Under the pieces are notes generated by a model. That model worked only from the letters and a program-made list of their open reading frames with translations, ran no database searches and was not told the DNA's origin. The position numbers and the translations under genes are program-made. From the NCBI GenBank assembly GCA_009733575.1, contig ML769416.1, positions 1-64,000 on the forward strand: a stretch of DNA of 64,000 nt, read 5' to 3'. Numbering within the stretch: the first letter of the stretch is position 1; every line of letters begins with the position of its first letter. This stretch comes from Gymnopus androsaceus JB14 (Eukaryota; Basidiomycota; Agaricomycetes; Agaricales; Omphalotaceae). Below, in pieces: positions 43,100 to 54,642 of this stretch.

Positions 43100-44696
43100 A
43101 TGGAGCAGTATCTTTCTCAATCCCGCATAGAAGATCCTATTTGGCTTGAACCAAACGAAATCTCCTTCCTCCGGATGCGTATTTCCGAAGAAGAGGCTCT
43201 TGTGCAGAGCTCCGATAGTTCGGATGGACGAAGCTCAAATCTCCGAGTTGACACTTGCAGAAAGACGCGAAACTCGTTGAGATTGCTTCGCTCCGAAATA
43301 TTCTCGCTCCTGTCCGTCGAATTCCTTTGGAGATCCTTACGGAAATATTCGAGCTGGTTTTAGGAAATCGCCAGTGGAGAAGGGATATTGTGACGAGTAT
43401 ATTTAGGATCTCTAGTGTGTGTGTAGCTTGGAGAAAAGGCCGCCCATGCTTCCCCTCGACTTTGGTCGACACTATGCATTTCATTGGAAAAAAGTAGTTC
43501 TGGGACAAGAGCTCATACTATGGGTCGAGGACTGGATCATTCGGTCACAAATGGTTCCTCTCGATTTATATCTTGACTTCTATTTTGAGGGATACGATGA
43601 GCCCCGAGACGTTTTTACAGCGAGGGGAAAGCAATTCTTGGAGTACATCCTGACACAGTTCGGTCACAAAGTTCGGTCGCTGAATGTGACGGGACATCCA
43701 TCATCATTTCTCCCCATCCTTCATCTCTCGCCCTCCTTTTCACTGCTCTCACTGGAAGAAATATCTCTTACGATCTTCGACAATGAGGATGACACTATTG
43801 AAGCTCTAGTGAACCTTTGCCCTCGAAAAATTGGGGTATTCTTAGGTGCACCCAAGCTGCGACAGGTTGAACTCAACAATGCTTCTCTTCTAGAGTTGCT
43901 GGCACCGCCTACAGCACAATTGAACTCACTGAAGTTCTCTACAGACAATGGTTTCGAAGATCCAGCCATGTTTGTAGGCATACTACTGCAATGCAAACAA
44001 CTGGTCAACCTTGAAATTGATCTACCATCAAAATTTAGCACGCAGCTATTCGTTCTTCTGCCTAGATTGAGGTCACTCAAAATTTACTGTTCCAGAGATT
44101 CAGCTGGCAGTATCCTACGCTGCGTTACTACCCCTGTCCTTGAGCAACTGTCTCTTTGTTATCAAACTAATCAGAACTGGAACAGCCTTCTTGCGGACGT
44201 GACTGCGTTTCAGCAGCGCTCTTCAACCGCACTGTCATCTCTGGATCTTCATATATCATCATGGTGTAGTCATGAGGTGGAAATCATCACGGAGAAGGTA
44301 GTTGGCATATTTTCCCTCTTCCCTGCAATTCAGTCGCTCGAAATTGATTCTTCGGGTATGGATCTTCTCCTCCGAGCGATGACTTGCAACTCCATTCAAG
44401 GTCAGCATATCCTTCCGAATCTGAAAGATCTCGTATTGTTTGGCAATTACTCGAGAGACCAAGGCTACCCCAGTGTTTCTGGGCTCAAGTCAATGATCCT
44501 TTCGCGGTGGTGGCCGGAAGGGTCTGACGATGGGTTGGCGTCCACACGCCGTGGATTATCTCGCTTACAGAAAGTAACTCTACGGGGATTTCAGATCTGG
44601 GATTCAGCGGAGGGAATTGCCTATATATCTACACTACCCGGCTTAGTGCTAGACTATTGGCCAGTCAGAAGTATTGTTCCATACATGGACATTTAG
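43100..44696 (+). pseudogene. F-box/LRR family 2, frameshifted
   Basis: ATG at 43100 (MEQYLSQSRIEDPIWLEPNE). Small indels near 43215-43250 and an extra A in a run near 43435 (gagaaaagg versus gagaaagg in paralogues) put the N-terminal coiled coil, the F-box (APVRRIPLEILTEIFELV ... SSVCVAWRK) and the C-terminal LRR region in three frames. The last 425 codons (43419-44696) are open, so a truncated product is conceivable. The tail is shared with the fragment at 47211-47640. Confidence 0.82.
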
Positions 44697-45310
44697 TTAC
44701 AGCTTTGACCTACACACTATTTCGCTTCCTTTCCATTCGCATTATTACTTAATCCAATAGTTACTGTGATACTTTTCAATGCCAGCACATCTTATTTTCT
44801 GAGATTATACATATTCATTCCTTGTTTAGTGTGATCTATTTCCTTCTATACGGCCCACTGCTCTACAAAATAGTGGTACATTACTATGGGATGGCTAGGA
44901 ATAAATTCTGATTTTTCTGCAATGAACATGCTAAAAACACAATAACATATGTTACAAATGTGCATAAGTTAGTCTACAAATTAGTTAGGAGTAGCATAAA
45001 TACATTCCCGACTTCGGAGGCATCCACTGCAAGAAATACAGTAATTAGGGCGAGATTGCATATGGAATATATTCCCATTACATCTCTGAATTAGGATTAT
45101 CCCACACGTTTAATTTTTTGTTGAAGAAGTAATCCAAGACCTAGCGTTCCGCCTACTGTGTCCAACAATATGGCCCAAATCACCATCGCATACGGTTCTT
45201 GAGACGTTTTCGTTAAAATAGGCCTGGCTAATTGCGATACAATGAGGGCTACCTCTCCCCTAGCTATCATCGCCAATCCTAAAAGGACTGCAGAGTTCAT
45301 GCGGGACATC
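44263..45310. repeat. Direct duplication, copy A (~1.05 kb)
   Basis: It matches 47211-48277 with high identity in the same orientation. It holds the 3' end of a family-2 F-box gene, the intergenic sequence, and the last ~70 codons of the antiporter. Identity stops at gggacatc on the right in both copies and at ggtgtagtca on the left. Confidence 0.9.
45097..45309 (-). pseudogene. Cation/H+ antiporter C-terminal fragment (duplicated)
   Basis: 70 codons (MSRMNSAVLLGLAMIARGEV ...) nearly identical to the end of the antiporter gene at 48064-49479. No upstream part is present, so it cannot make a transporter. Confidence 0.88.
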
Positions 45311-45388
45311 CGATGATTAGATCCGATTTAAAAAAATAGGCGCGCAGCACTACCACGCGGAAGGACCGGCACTTCATCTCCTCCTCTC

Positions 45389-47217
45389 ATGATGATTATT
45401 AGTACTTTCCCTGAAGTCGCCTTCGTTGATCTTCCAAAGGATTTGCAAGATCGCATAGACACGGCCTTCCACTCTGTTGCTCACTATTTTGCTGACTCCT
45501 CAGTCAATAACAAACCTCCGACAAAGAAGCAAAAACTGCTTGATGACAACAACATTTCTCCTACTAAAGGTGAATTTCTTCTTCCCTCTGAGACTCGTCA
45601 GACTTACTGATAAAACAAGATTTACGCATTTCTACTCCCTCCGTCCCCCAAGCTCTTCGAGAACTTGACTCATTACCCGTCAACGATGAGTTGTTGAATG
45701 ACTTTTTTCAGGAACTGGGGCCGGAAATTTCTGGTGGTTATACTATAAATACTTGGCGTGAAGTGTGTGCGGTTTTTGTGGAGAGGGAGTCGCTCGAGGT
45801 GGGACAGCGGAAATCTAGTGCCTCAGCGGAATCAGAGGCTCAACCTATCCTGGATGAGCGACTGAGGAACCTCGCGAACCAACTCCTTCAAACAAGAAAT
45901 CAGAAACCTCTACCGTCTCTCTCTGCTCTGGAAGCTCTGAGCACCATCGAACTCATCGCTGTCGCCAAAACCTATATTGACGAATATCCATACAACAAAC
46001 AAATTAGGCGTTACTGGCCGAAGCAACTCACGCCCTCGGGAGGTCTCAAAGCACTGTCAGAAAAGGAACAAAAACGTTATTCAGTCACCCTAAAAGCTTT
46101 CATCGATTTCCCCCGCGACGCCCTTAAAGTGCTTGATCGGACCCTTAAACCAGAAGAGGCACAACGGCACTTCATCCTGAAAGAGATCTTGTCACAACGG
46201 GATGACCTGGAGAGTATTGGCTCAAGACATTGCGCTTTACTTGAGCAAAGTATGTCTGGTGTTGTTGTCTCCATATTCAATGCTGATTTTATGTAGTCCG
46301 TGCGGTTACAGCCACCCCCTCAGCATCGCAAACACCAACAAGCGGGGGACAACTCCCAGAATCTGTGAGCTTCTATTGGCTGGACATCATTCGGTCTTCG
46401 TCTGATGTTCCTTTTCAGGTCCTCATGAGGGATAATTACCGATGCCTCATGTCTGGGACGATGACTGAGAACGCCGAGGATCAAGATCGCATGCGACTTC
46501 ATCACCACAGTGGTATCGTACGACGAATTACGGGTCAATTACAGATAGCGCATGGGATGCCTCAGGGACTTCAGGAGACAGTATAGTTTGCTGTTCCTGT
46601 ATCACGCTTAAGGGAAAAGCTCACGGTTTACTTGCAGGCATGGATCATGCTCAAGGCCATAACAGGCATGTCTTTTGATGGTTGGAAAGCAGATTGCGCC
46701 GAAAATGCTCTTGTCTTGTTGTCCAGCCTCCATGCCCTCCTTGGAGCATTCAAGCTCTATCTTGAACTTGATGACGATGTGTGTCCCTATTCTTTCTATT
46801 TTACCTCTTTCATTCTTAAGTTATATGATACAGAAACGATTAATTGTTCGTGGTCGGAAGGTTTCTGACAAAGCCAACCCCATCACATCGTTGCGTGGTG
46901 TTCCTTCTGCATACTACCAAACACAAAATTGTGATAGAGTGCTCCTCGATAAGCCTCTGCCCCTACCTCCTCCTCTCCTCTCTGACCAGCTCCATGTCCC
47001 TTTTCTTGATTCTAAGTTCTTTCACCTCCATCGGCTGATTGGGGATGTTTTTTGGATGGTGGCATCCGCTGACCCAAGTATACTTGAACCAGATGAAGAT
47101 GAGGAGGATGTGACGGTTCTTAATGATAAGAACATCTTTAGGGTTCTGGACAAGCTTGACTCTGAAAATATGGAGTATGGAGATGTCTGCAAGGCCAAGC
47201 AAACAGTACCGGTGTAG
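45389..47217 (+). CDS. HNH-like domain protein (basidiomycete family), 3' end chimeric
   Basis: Six exons: 45389-45569, 45620-46249, 46297-46364, 46419-46580, 46638-46778 and 46834-47217. All introns (47-57 nt) are GT-AG with matching phases; the product is 521 residues. The central LMRDNYRCLMSGTM, then AWIMLKAITGMSFDGWKADC and GAFKLYLELDDD, resemble the HNH-endonuclease-domain proteins expanded in mushrooms, which have a RDxxRCxxTG start. The usual C..AHI.P step is replaced by LHHHSGIVRR, so catalytic competence is doubtful. The last two codons and stop (GTG TAG, 47212-47217) come from the duplicated F-box sequence, so the original C-terminus may be missing. Family assignment is from memory of such proteins. 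Confidence 0.6.
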
Positions 47218-47640
47218 TCACGAGGTGGAAATCATCATGGAGAAGGTAGTTGGGATATTCTCACTCTTCCCTGCAATTCAGTCGCTCGAAATTCAGTCTT
47301 CGGGTATGGATCTTCTCCTCCGAGCGATGACTTGCAACTCCATTCAAGGTCAGCATATCCTTCCGAATCTGTAAGATCTCGTATTGGCTGGCAATTACTC
47401 GAAAGACCAAGGCCCCCCCAGTGTTTCTGGGCTCAAGTCAATGATCCGTTCGCGGTGGTGGCTGGAAGGGTCTGACGATGGGTTTGCGTCCACATGCCGT
47501 GGATTATCTCGCTTACAGAAAGTCACTCTACGGGGATTTCACATCTCGGATTCAGCGGAGGGAATTGCCTATCTATCTGCACTATCCGGCTTAGTGCTAG
47601 ACTATTGGCCAGTCAAGTAAGTCAGAAGTATCGTTCCATA
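47211..47640 (+). pseudogene. F-box/LRR family 2, 3' fragment
   Basis: It begins at the duplication edge, equivalent to SWCSHEVEIITEKVVGIF. It has a stop in the middle (47371-47374 region: gaatctgtaagatctc, where copy A has gaatctgaaagatctc). It ends SALSGLVLDYWPVK. A duplicated fragment without a start. Confidence 0.85.
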
Positions 47641-48277
47641 TACGGACATTTAGTTACAGCTTTGACCTACACACTATTTCGCTTCCTTTCCATTCACATT
47701 ATTACTTAATTCAATAGTTATTGTAATACTTTTCAATGCCAGCACATCTTATTTTCCTATGTCCACTGAGATTATACATATTCATTCCTTGTTAAGTGTG
47801 ATCCATTTCCTTCTATACGGCCCACTGCTCTACAAAGTAGTGGTACATTACTATGGGATGGCTAGGAACAAATTCTGATCTTTCTGCAATGAACATGCTA
47901 AAAACACAATAACATATGTTACAAATGTGCATAAGTTAGTCTACAAATTATTTAGGAGTAGCATAAATACATTCCCGACTTCGGAGGCATCCACTGCAAG
48001 GAATACAGTAATTAGGGCGAGATTGCAGATGGAATATATTTCCATTGCATCTCTGAATTAGAATTATCCCGCACGTTTAATTTTTTGTCGAAGAAGTAAT
48101 CCAACACCTAGCGTTCCGCCTACTGTGTCCAACAGTATGGCCCAAATCACCATCGCATATGGTTCTTGAGACGTCTCCGTTAAAATAGGCCTGGCTAATT
48201 GCGATACAATGAGGGCTACCTCTCCCCTAGCTATCATTGCCAGTCCTAAAAGGACTGCAGAGTTCATTCGGGACATC
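47211..48277. repeat. Direct duplication, copy B (~1.07 kb)
   Basis: Partner of 44263-45310. Together they flank the HNH-like gene on both sides. Confidence 0.9.
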
Positions 48278-49479
48278 GTCGGCTCGGAGGAATCTGTATC
48301 GGGATTGTGATCCCTGTGCTCGCGCTTATTTGGATTCTTTTTCTTCAAGTTGGTGCAGGATTGTGGCAACGTGAAGAAACTGGGAGGGACGAGGAGCCAA
48401 ATACCCGTTAGGGCCTTTGCGATGGCCATCAAGAGAGCGTAAACGAGTCCTCGCCATACGACTCTGGACGACCCGCCTACCGAGCCAAGGGATCGAATGG
48501 GAAGAGCTGCTCCGATGGAGGCAAAAAATATGGGCGACAACATGTACTGCAGTATCGGTTTGATGAATACAGCGAACGCGAGGTGGGGCGTATATATTAC
48601 TACGCCGTTGGTTAGTACTAGAGTAGGAGACTCCGCACCATGAGGGAGTTGTGCGAGCTGATCGACTCCAGGAGGCTCAGCAAAGATTTGAGCAACGATG
48701 ACACCAGCAAGGTATGCCCCGTAAAGCTCGCTGGTTCCAGCATAACTAGCCCCAGCTACAAAGCCTGATATGACCATTGTCAAAAGAAATAACTGGATTC
48801 TTCCCTGATACACGATTAATTTCAGTCTATAGGGCATTCTTCTGGCCAACGGCCGTAGAATCCACACCAACAGTCCAGCTGCGAGTGTGAATGCCACCGA
48901 CACTAAGATCGGTCTGATGATGGCTAAGGAAATATTCAGCATTTGACGAAAAACCTTGGATGATAGCTGCAAGGATGATCCCGACAACATCGTCGAATAG
49001 GGCGGCACTGAACAGAACAACTCCTGTTCTGGTCTGCCGTAGCTCGGGTTTCAGGAGCGCAAGCGTTGCCCCAAGGGAGGTAGAGCTCAGTGACGCGCCT
49101 GCTGCGAAGCCTTGTAGCACTCCATACCCAAATCCGAAATGCAGGAGAAAATTGAACAGACGATTGGAAGGATAATACCAGTTCCAGCGACAAGAGCTGA
49201 TAAAGCCAAGTTGTTATACAACAGAGAAATGTTGGTGTCTATCCCGGCTTCGACGATCAAGAGGGCAAGGCCAATGTATCCGAAGACGAGAAGTGCTTGG
49301 AGCAGATACTCTGGAAGGAAGTTCGCTCCTTCTGGCCCATATATAATCCCTACTATGAGGGAGCCAAGAAGGCCTGCTTCGAGCATAAAGTTGAAAATGG
49401 TTTCGGCGACGTTGAGAAGATACAACAGCGAAGACACTGTTAACAAAATGGGGATACCGGGGACATCGTAGGCAAACAT
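48064..49479 (-). pseudogene. Cation (Na+)/H+ antiporter, CPA-type, two frameshifts
   Basis: It starts MFAYDVPGIPILLTV at 49477-49479 (an ATG at 49563 is also in frame, but its extra 28 residues do not look conserved). It is a hydrophobic polytopic protein of the Na+/H+ exchanger family: GLLGSLIVGIIYGPEGANFL, QGFAAGASLSSTSLGATLAL, LFDDVVGIILAAII and MIARGEVALIVSQLA. The frame changes near 49148 (one T fewer in a T-run than needed for IFLLHFGFG) and changes back near 48937, so about 70 codons are read in a second frame while both ends share one. Read as given, translation stops at 49087. Either a young pseudogene or an assembly error. It would exchange cations for protons across a membrane if intact. 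Confidence 0.8.
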
Positions 49480-49856
49480 TTCTGCTCTCGAATTCTCAAA
49501 GAGCAAGGAGGTGGGGAGGAGATAGACTCCAAATGAAAAGAAAGCCGTGCTTAAAACATCCATTGAACGCCTGTCTGTACATGTTTAAGGTTTGCAGAAA
49601 ACTTGAAAGATGAAGACGACACGGTTGCAACGTGCAATAAAATATAGTGCGAAGTCACAGCAGTGACGTTCAGCGGAGATCCATGCATAGAAGGTTAGGT
49701 GAGTGCTCGAACTGTAAAGCGATGGGAGCAAGCTGTCAACGGAGAAGAACTTGAAGTCATTTCAGCATCTCGGAAGGGCCGGGATCCGAAAACCGAACAT
49801 CCGTTCCAAGACCGTCTACTGCTCACTTTTGGCTCACTTCCACATCGTCCGTTCAC
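49480..49856. other. Divergent intergenic region
   Basis: Probable promoters of the antiporter (minus) and L2HGDH (plus). No gene. Confidence 0.5.
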
Positions 49857-51515
49857 ATGCGGGAGATACGAGGGCTAGCAGCGGCTCTGAATAGCAGCAA
49901 GAGGTTCAAGTACAAGGTGATATTCAAGGTAGCTCGTAAAGCAGATGCTAATAATAATATCTGCATAGAGCCCAGAAATTGTCGTGGATCATTTGGTCAG
50001 TCCAAGAAATGCAAGAAATGGATATATCTGCAGATAATCTGACCTCACCTTGACTGTAGGTCGTTGGAGCTGGTGAGAAGCGATTCGTACTAGTGGGCGC
50101 TAATAATATGCTAATGCTTTCAATGGACTTTAGGCGTAGTGGGTCTTGCAATCGCCCAAAAACTCTGTGAAAGGTTTCCCTTGAAATCCACATATGTGGT
50201 AGAGCGCCACGGTCACGTAGGAGAAGAGATAAGGTGCTTCTTGTCTTGCACCGTAGTTCAGGAATTACTAATGTCTTTCTGGATACAGCTCTCGAAATTC
50301 AGAAGTCATACACTCAGGTTAAAATTCGAGCTTATAGTCGTCTTGTAAACTCCAGTTAACTTGTATATCCTAGGCATCTACTACCCCGCGGATTCTCTCA
50401 AGACTCGACTATGTCTCCGTGGACGCGAACTCATGTATCAGCGATGCCAAGCGCTGAATATCCCGCATCGCAAGACTGGCAAACTTGTCGTTGCTACGGC
50501 AGAACAACGTTCCTACATTGAGAACCTCCACAACAAGGCTACGAAACTTCAATGGCCTCCTCATTATACGAGCAACTCTCCTGTTCTACCGACGAAACTA
50601 ATATCCGGAGACGAAGCCCGTTCCATGGAGCCCGACTTGTCGAAAGACATCGCAGCTGCATTATGGTGTCCTGAGACTGGCATCTTGGACTCTCATTCAT
50701 TCATGGAGAGCTTGGAAAAAGACATCTTGGAATCCGAAGCGGGTGATTTAGCGTATGCGACGCGCGTTGTCCGAGTAGACCCTTACATCTCTGAAAGCTC
50801 CAAACCTACAGAAGGAGATGAGCGCGGATGGGTAGTTCAAACTGTCACCGGAGGGGACAGTAGAACGGATAGCTCGGACGCTATCTTGGCCCGAACAATA
50901 TTCAACGCGTCAGGACTTTCTGGTCCTTTCATTCTGAATGCTCTGCTCCCGCTAGAGCAGCGAATCCCGATGTACTACGCACGAGGTTCATACGCATCGT
51001 ACAAGGGCCCCGGAATCTCGGGAATATCTCATCTCATTTATCCTTGTCCCGATACAGGACCCAATGCTCACGCCTTTGCTTCATTAGGAACGCACTTGAC
51101 ACTGGATATGAACGGAAAGATCAAATTCGGGCCAGATATCGAGTTTCTTTCTCCTCCGTCAGGTTCTTCTGAAGACCCAGAAGCCGACGTGGACTATTGG
51201 GCTAGGCATTTGATTCCCGACGATTCTAAGCTGGGAGAGATGCATCGAGCGGTGACGAGATATCTGCCTAATATCACTGTCGAGGGAATGCAGCCTGATT
51301 ATGTCGGTATTAGGCCCAAGCTGATACCTCCAGGAGCAGGATTCCAGGATTTCATCTTTCGGAAGGACCATCCATGTCAATTCGGAGGCGGGGGTGATGT
51401 AGGCGATGCTCCGATGATTAGTCTGTTGGGGATAGAGAGTCCTGGGTTAACTTCTAGTCTGGCGATTGCGGAATACGTTGTTGACGATCTACTCTGTAGT
51501 AGTGGTACTGGATAA
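49857..51515 (+). CDS. L2HGDH: L-2-hydroxyglutarate dehydrogenase, mitochondrial (FAD)
   Basis: Six exons: 49857-49916, 49969-49995, 50060-50072 (13 nt), 50134-50233, 50289-50317 and 50374-51515. All introns are GT-AG and in phase; the product is 456 residues. Splicing yields the FAD-binding Rossmann motif VVDHLVVGAGVVGLAIAQKL, then SRNSEVIHSGIYYPADSLKT and RGRELMYQRC, hallmarks of L2HGDH (DAO superfamily). The tail has YVGIRPKLIPPG and GIESPGLTSSLAIAEYV. The enzyme oxidises L-2-hydroxyglutarate to 2-oxoglutarate, removing a side product of malate dehydrogenase, and passes electrons to the quinone pool. The short N-terminus before the FAD motif could be a mitochondrial signal. It converges on NDUFA12 with 19 bp between stop codons. 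Confidence 0.93.
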
Positions 51516-51534
51516 TAGAATTATATTTGTGTAT

Positions 51535-52176
51535 CTAGGCTCCTCGAGAGATAGTTTTTGGCTCCCATGCATTGATCTTGGGTGCAGCCGTGTTGTAGGT
51601 CTTGAAAGCGCCACGAGTTCCGGTCAAGTTCTCTACCCAGGGCTAGAAGAAACGTATTAGGTTTTCGGAAATGGAGCAAGTAGAGCGAGAACGCACCGTC
51701 TGCCAAGGAGGAGTCATGTTCTGAATGACGGGGTCGTTGGTCGGAGGGTCTTTCCGAATGTGAGAGATCCAAGAATGCCATTCAGGAGGGACTTGAGAGG
51801 CATGGTAGTCGTGCTATCAAAGCTCAATAAATGGAACGCGAAAGGCTAGCTGAATAGAGAACAAAACACACTTGAGCAAAGTCAACCCATCGCTGACGAC
51901 CTAATCCCCCCAAGTTATTCAGCAACAAACTTGGAAAAGACAGCAAAAAACCGCACCTGGTACTTCCTCATGCCCATTCATATTCTCATAATAACGGTTT
52001 CCAAATCTTGAGAATATTGAGCATATTGAATGAAACCTTCAAGCTTGAAATCTCACTCACTGGTCCTTGCCAACAAGCACACCGGATTTAGCGTCCCCAA
52101 TGTATTGCATTTGTCTCCACCATTCCCGCAGACCCACCCGGCGCATGTTGCGTATTGTACGATGCAGAGAGACCAT
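51535..52176 (-). CDS. NDUFA12: NADH:ubiquinone oxidoreductase accessory subunit NDUFA12 (B17.2)
   Basis: Five exons: 52061-52176, 51957-52006, 51872-51900, 51697-51813 and 51535-51642. All introns are GT-AG with matching phases; the product is 139 residues, the normal length. Diagnostic blocks are NMRRVGLREWW, QYIGDAKSGVLVGKDQFGNRYYENM, RQRWVDFAQHDYHASQVPPE, WHSWISHIRKDPP, and ENLTGTRGAFKTYNT with KINAWEP. It is an accessory subunit of respiratory complex I in the inner mitochondrial membrane. Its 3' end faces that of L2HGDH. Confidence 0.95.
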
Positions 52177-52546
52177 GATGGTCGAGAGTAAGAGTAACTT
52201 GAACCAAGTTCGGCGCTAGTCGGATGAGAAAGTCTTCTATATACATTCGCAGCACTACTACACTACATATATCCTAGCCAACTGAGCAGATAATACAAAA
52301 ACTAGAAGAGTGGGGAGCATCTGCACAAAGAAAAGAAAAAAACTAACAAACAACGAATATCGAATGAAATAATGGATAGGTGGAATTAGAAACAACTCGC
52401 ACACACAAGAAAAGAGAAAAGTTCAAAGAGAAATACAGAAACAGAAACAGAAAAAATAAAGTATTGTCCTGCTGTCCAGTAGCAAAGAGACTACACAGTA
52501 TCCAAACAAGTTCGGATGCAACACCAGCATTCCATCCATCCACATC
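52177..52546. other. Intergenic sequence
   Basis: Between the start of NDUFA12 and the 3' end of the Bem1-like gene, both on the minus strand. It includes the NDUFA12 promoter. Nothing else seen. Confidence 0.5.
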
Positions 52547-54642
52547 TCAATCAGCGTACAATACATGCTTGTCCGTCCCATCCATCCACGCCCTCAACTG
52601 ACTATCATTATCCAATGCCACAAAAGCATTGCTAACGCTATCCCGAAACCTCAAATTTGTCACTTCCCCTCCCAATCTTGTCTGCACCTTGTCCATCAGC
52701 TCTGAATGAGACACCAGAGGATGAACACGGATGGCAATAAGGTCATCAGCGACACGGTCAAAGATTTTGATTTTGACAAAGGCTGTTTGGGGATTGGCTG
52801 CTGATATTGGGGGATTGTTGGCGTTTGATTGGGAGCGCGATCTTCCTGTGACGGAGGCTGAACCTGGGCCTGAGGGAGATGGTGCACTGTGATTGTTATT
52901 TGTCGAACGCACGGAGGATATTGACGGTGAAGAGGCATTATGACTCTTGAGCGGTGATGGTCCACGCTCTGGGATAGGTGAGTTGGAGCGGGAGTTGGAG
53001 GCATACGGTGACGACGTGCGATTGAATGATGAAGTCGATCCGTTGCGCTGGTGATTCTGGGCATGAGCATGCAAGCGGAGATTGTTGTCGTCTGGTCGTC
53101 TTTCCTCGGCTCGTGCATAAGGATGTCGATCATACGTCTGCCGTTGGGGTGATGGAGCGTATCCCTCGTCCTCGCCGTATTCAGATTCACTCCGTTCATC
53201 CTCGACCTTCAACTTCCCCAGCGTACCCCGGATACCTTCAAATTCTTCTTCGCCGCCATACTGATCCTGATCCTGATCTTCATCATCAGGTGCGAACAGA
53301 GCCTCAATCTCCTCCATCCTGGGTTCGCTCTCGTTTTCTACATCTCCGGGTTTCAGGGAAAGAAACTCCCGAACGACCCTGTGTTCCAAAATGTATTTGG
53401 CCCCAGCCTTGTTGAGATCACAAAGCTTGTGCAGGTAATCATCAAGCTCTGATCTCCGAGTCGCGGTGAGAGTGTCGTTGACGTTTTGAGCGGGTCCTGG
53501 CATGTAAGGCAACATTCGAGGATGTGGAGGCTGTCGACCCGCTTCTCGGGGAAAGTTGTTGAGTAATGAGACTTGGAAATCGTAAAAGTCGTTGTACACT
53601 CGGAACAGGATGAGTTGTTTCGATGGTGGGAGGGTATCTTGGCCAGGGGGAGGATAAGGTTGGAATATGGCATTCACACGGAACCAGTATTCTTCCATCT
53701 CGTAATGGAAAGAAACTGCTTCGGCGTACAAAAGGATGCCTTCCGGGAGACAGTCCGGAGATTCTGTACTGGAAGCTGATGGTGGAGATTGTTTACGAGG
53801 TGTTTCCATGACTGGGTCTGACATTGGCGGAAGAGGAGCGGGGTTTGTCTGCATAAATGGACTGTTGGGTACGGCAGGAGCGTCAACGACGCCGAGAGGG
53901 ATACTGTTTTGTTTGTAGTTGAACATTGCCCGCTTCCAATCCTCAACTCTGGGCAGATCACCTTTGTCCATGAGAGCATTGACATCAGGAACTGCCCTGC
54001 CTGTTGTTGGATCGTGAATCTCGACAAAGGAGACTGGGATGAGTCCAGGTCGACCAAGCTTTCCGATAGGCTTTGCGACGAACCATTCACGATTGGACTG
54101 TGCGACGACAGTGATGGCGTCGCCGCGTTTAGCGTCTAGCTCATCTGCCCGCTCGGCCTCGAAATCGTGCAGCACAATGGCGTAAAAGACCTGTGACTTT
54201 ATTGGGCTTTTAGGCGTTAATGGAATCTCCGAGGAACGCATGTTGGGAATGGTGATGCCAGGACCAACGGATTGAGAATTGCGACTGCTATAAAGGTATA
54301 AGCCACAGAATAAATCAATAAAAGAGAAAAGACTAACGAAGCAGAAGTTTTGTTGAATTCTTCAAACATTACTTTCGGAACGAGGCCTCGTGCCCCCGAT
54401 ATGGGATTATGGGCTTCATACCAAGATCCGTGGTCCTCAACATCTCTAATGACATAGAAAAAGTCGCCTTTCTTGAAAGAAAGCTCTTGGGGAGCCTGAG
54501 GTCGGTAATCTGCGGTTGCCCGGATGACTTTCTGCGGCGGAGTGACCGCAGCAACAGGTTTGGAGACGGACGGAAGAGGTGTAGAAATCTGATTTCTGAG
54601 TGCGTCTTTGTTTCCATTCAGAGATTTTCGAATGGATTTCAT
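52547..54642 (-). CDS. BEM1: Bem1/Scd2-type polarity scaffold (SH3-SH3-PX-PB1)
   Basis: Two exons, 54338-54642 and 52547-54287, with one 50-nt intron; the product is 681 residues. Domains in order are SH3-1 (about 40-95, ATADYRPQAPQELSFKKGDF ... GLVPKVMFEE), SH3-2 (about 135-195, AIVLHDFEAERADELDAKRG ... PGLIPVSFVEI) and PX (about 270-395, YWFRVNAIFQ ... LILFRVYNDFYDFQVSLLNN). A Ser/Pro/Asn-rich linker follows, then a C-terminal PB1 (about 605-681, FVKIKIFDRVADDLIAIRV). This arrangement is that of Bem1 (yeast) and Scd2 (fission yeast), which link Cdc42, its exchange factor and PAK kinase at growth sites. An upstream in-frame ATG (54750) would add a hydrophobic stretch not expected in the family, so I chose 54642. 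Confidence 0.95.

Noticed and set aside
48928..48958. 31-nt GT-AG intron (gttttt...ccttag) in the antiporter
   Set aside because: Shorter than any other intron in the window and with a poor donor. The other frame break at about 49148 has no room for an intron, so paired indels are simpler, though not proven.
52696..53199. Open frames within the Bem1-like gene on both strands
   Set aside because: They overlap the Ser/Pro-rich linker and are by-products of low-complexity coding sequence.
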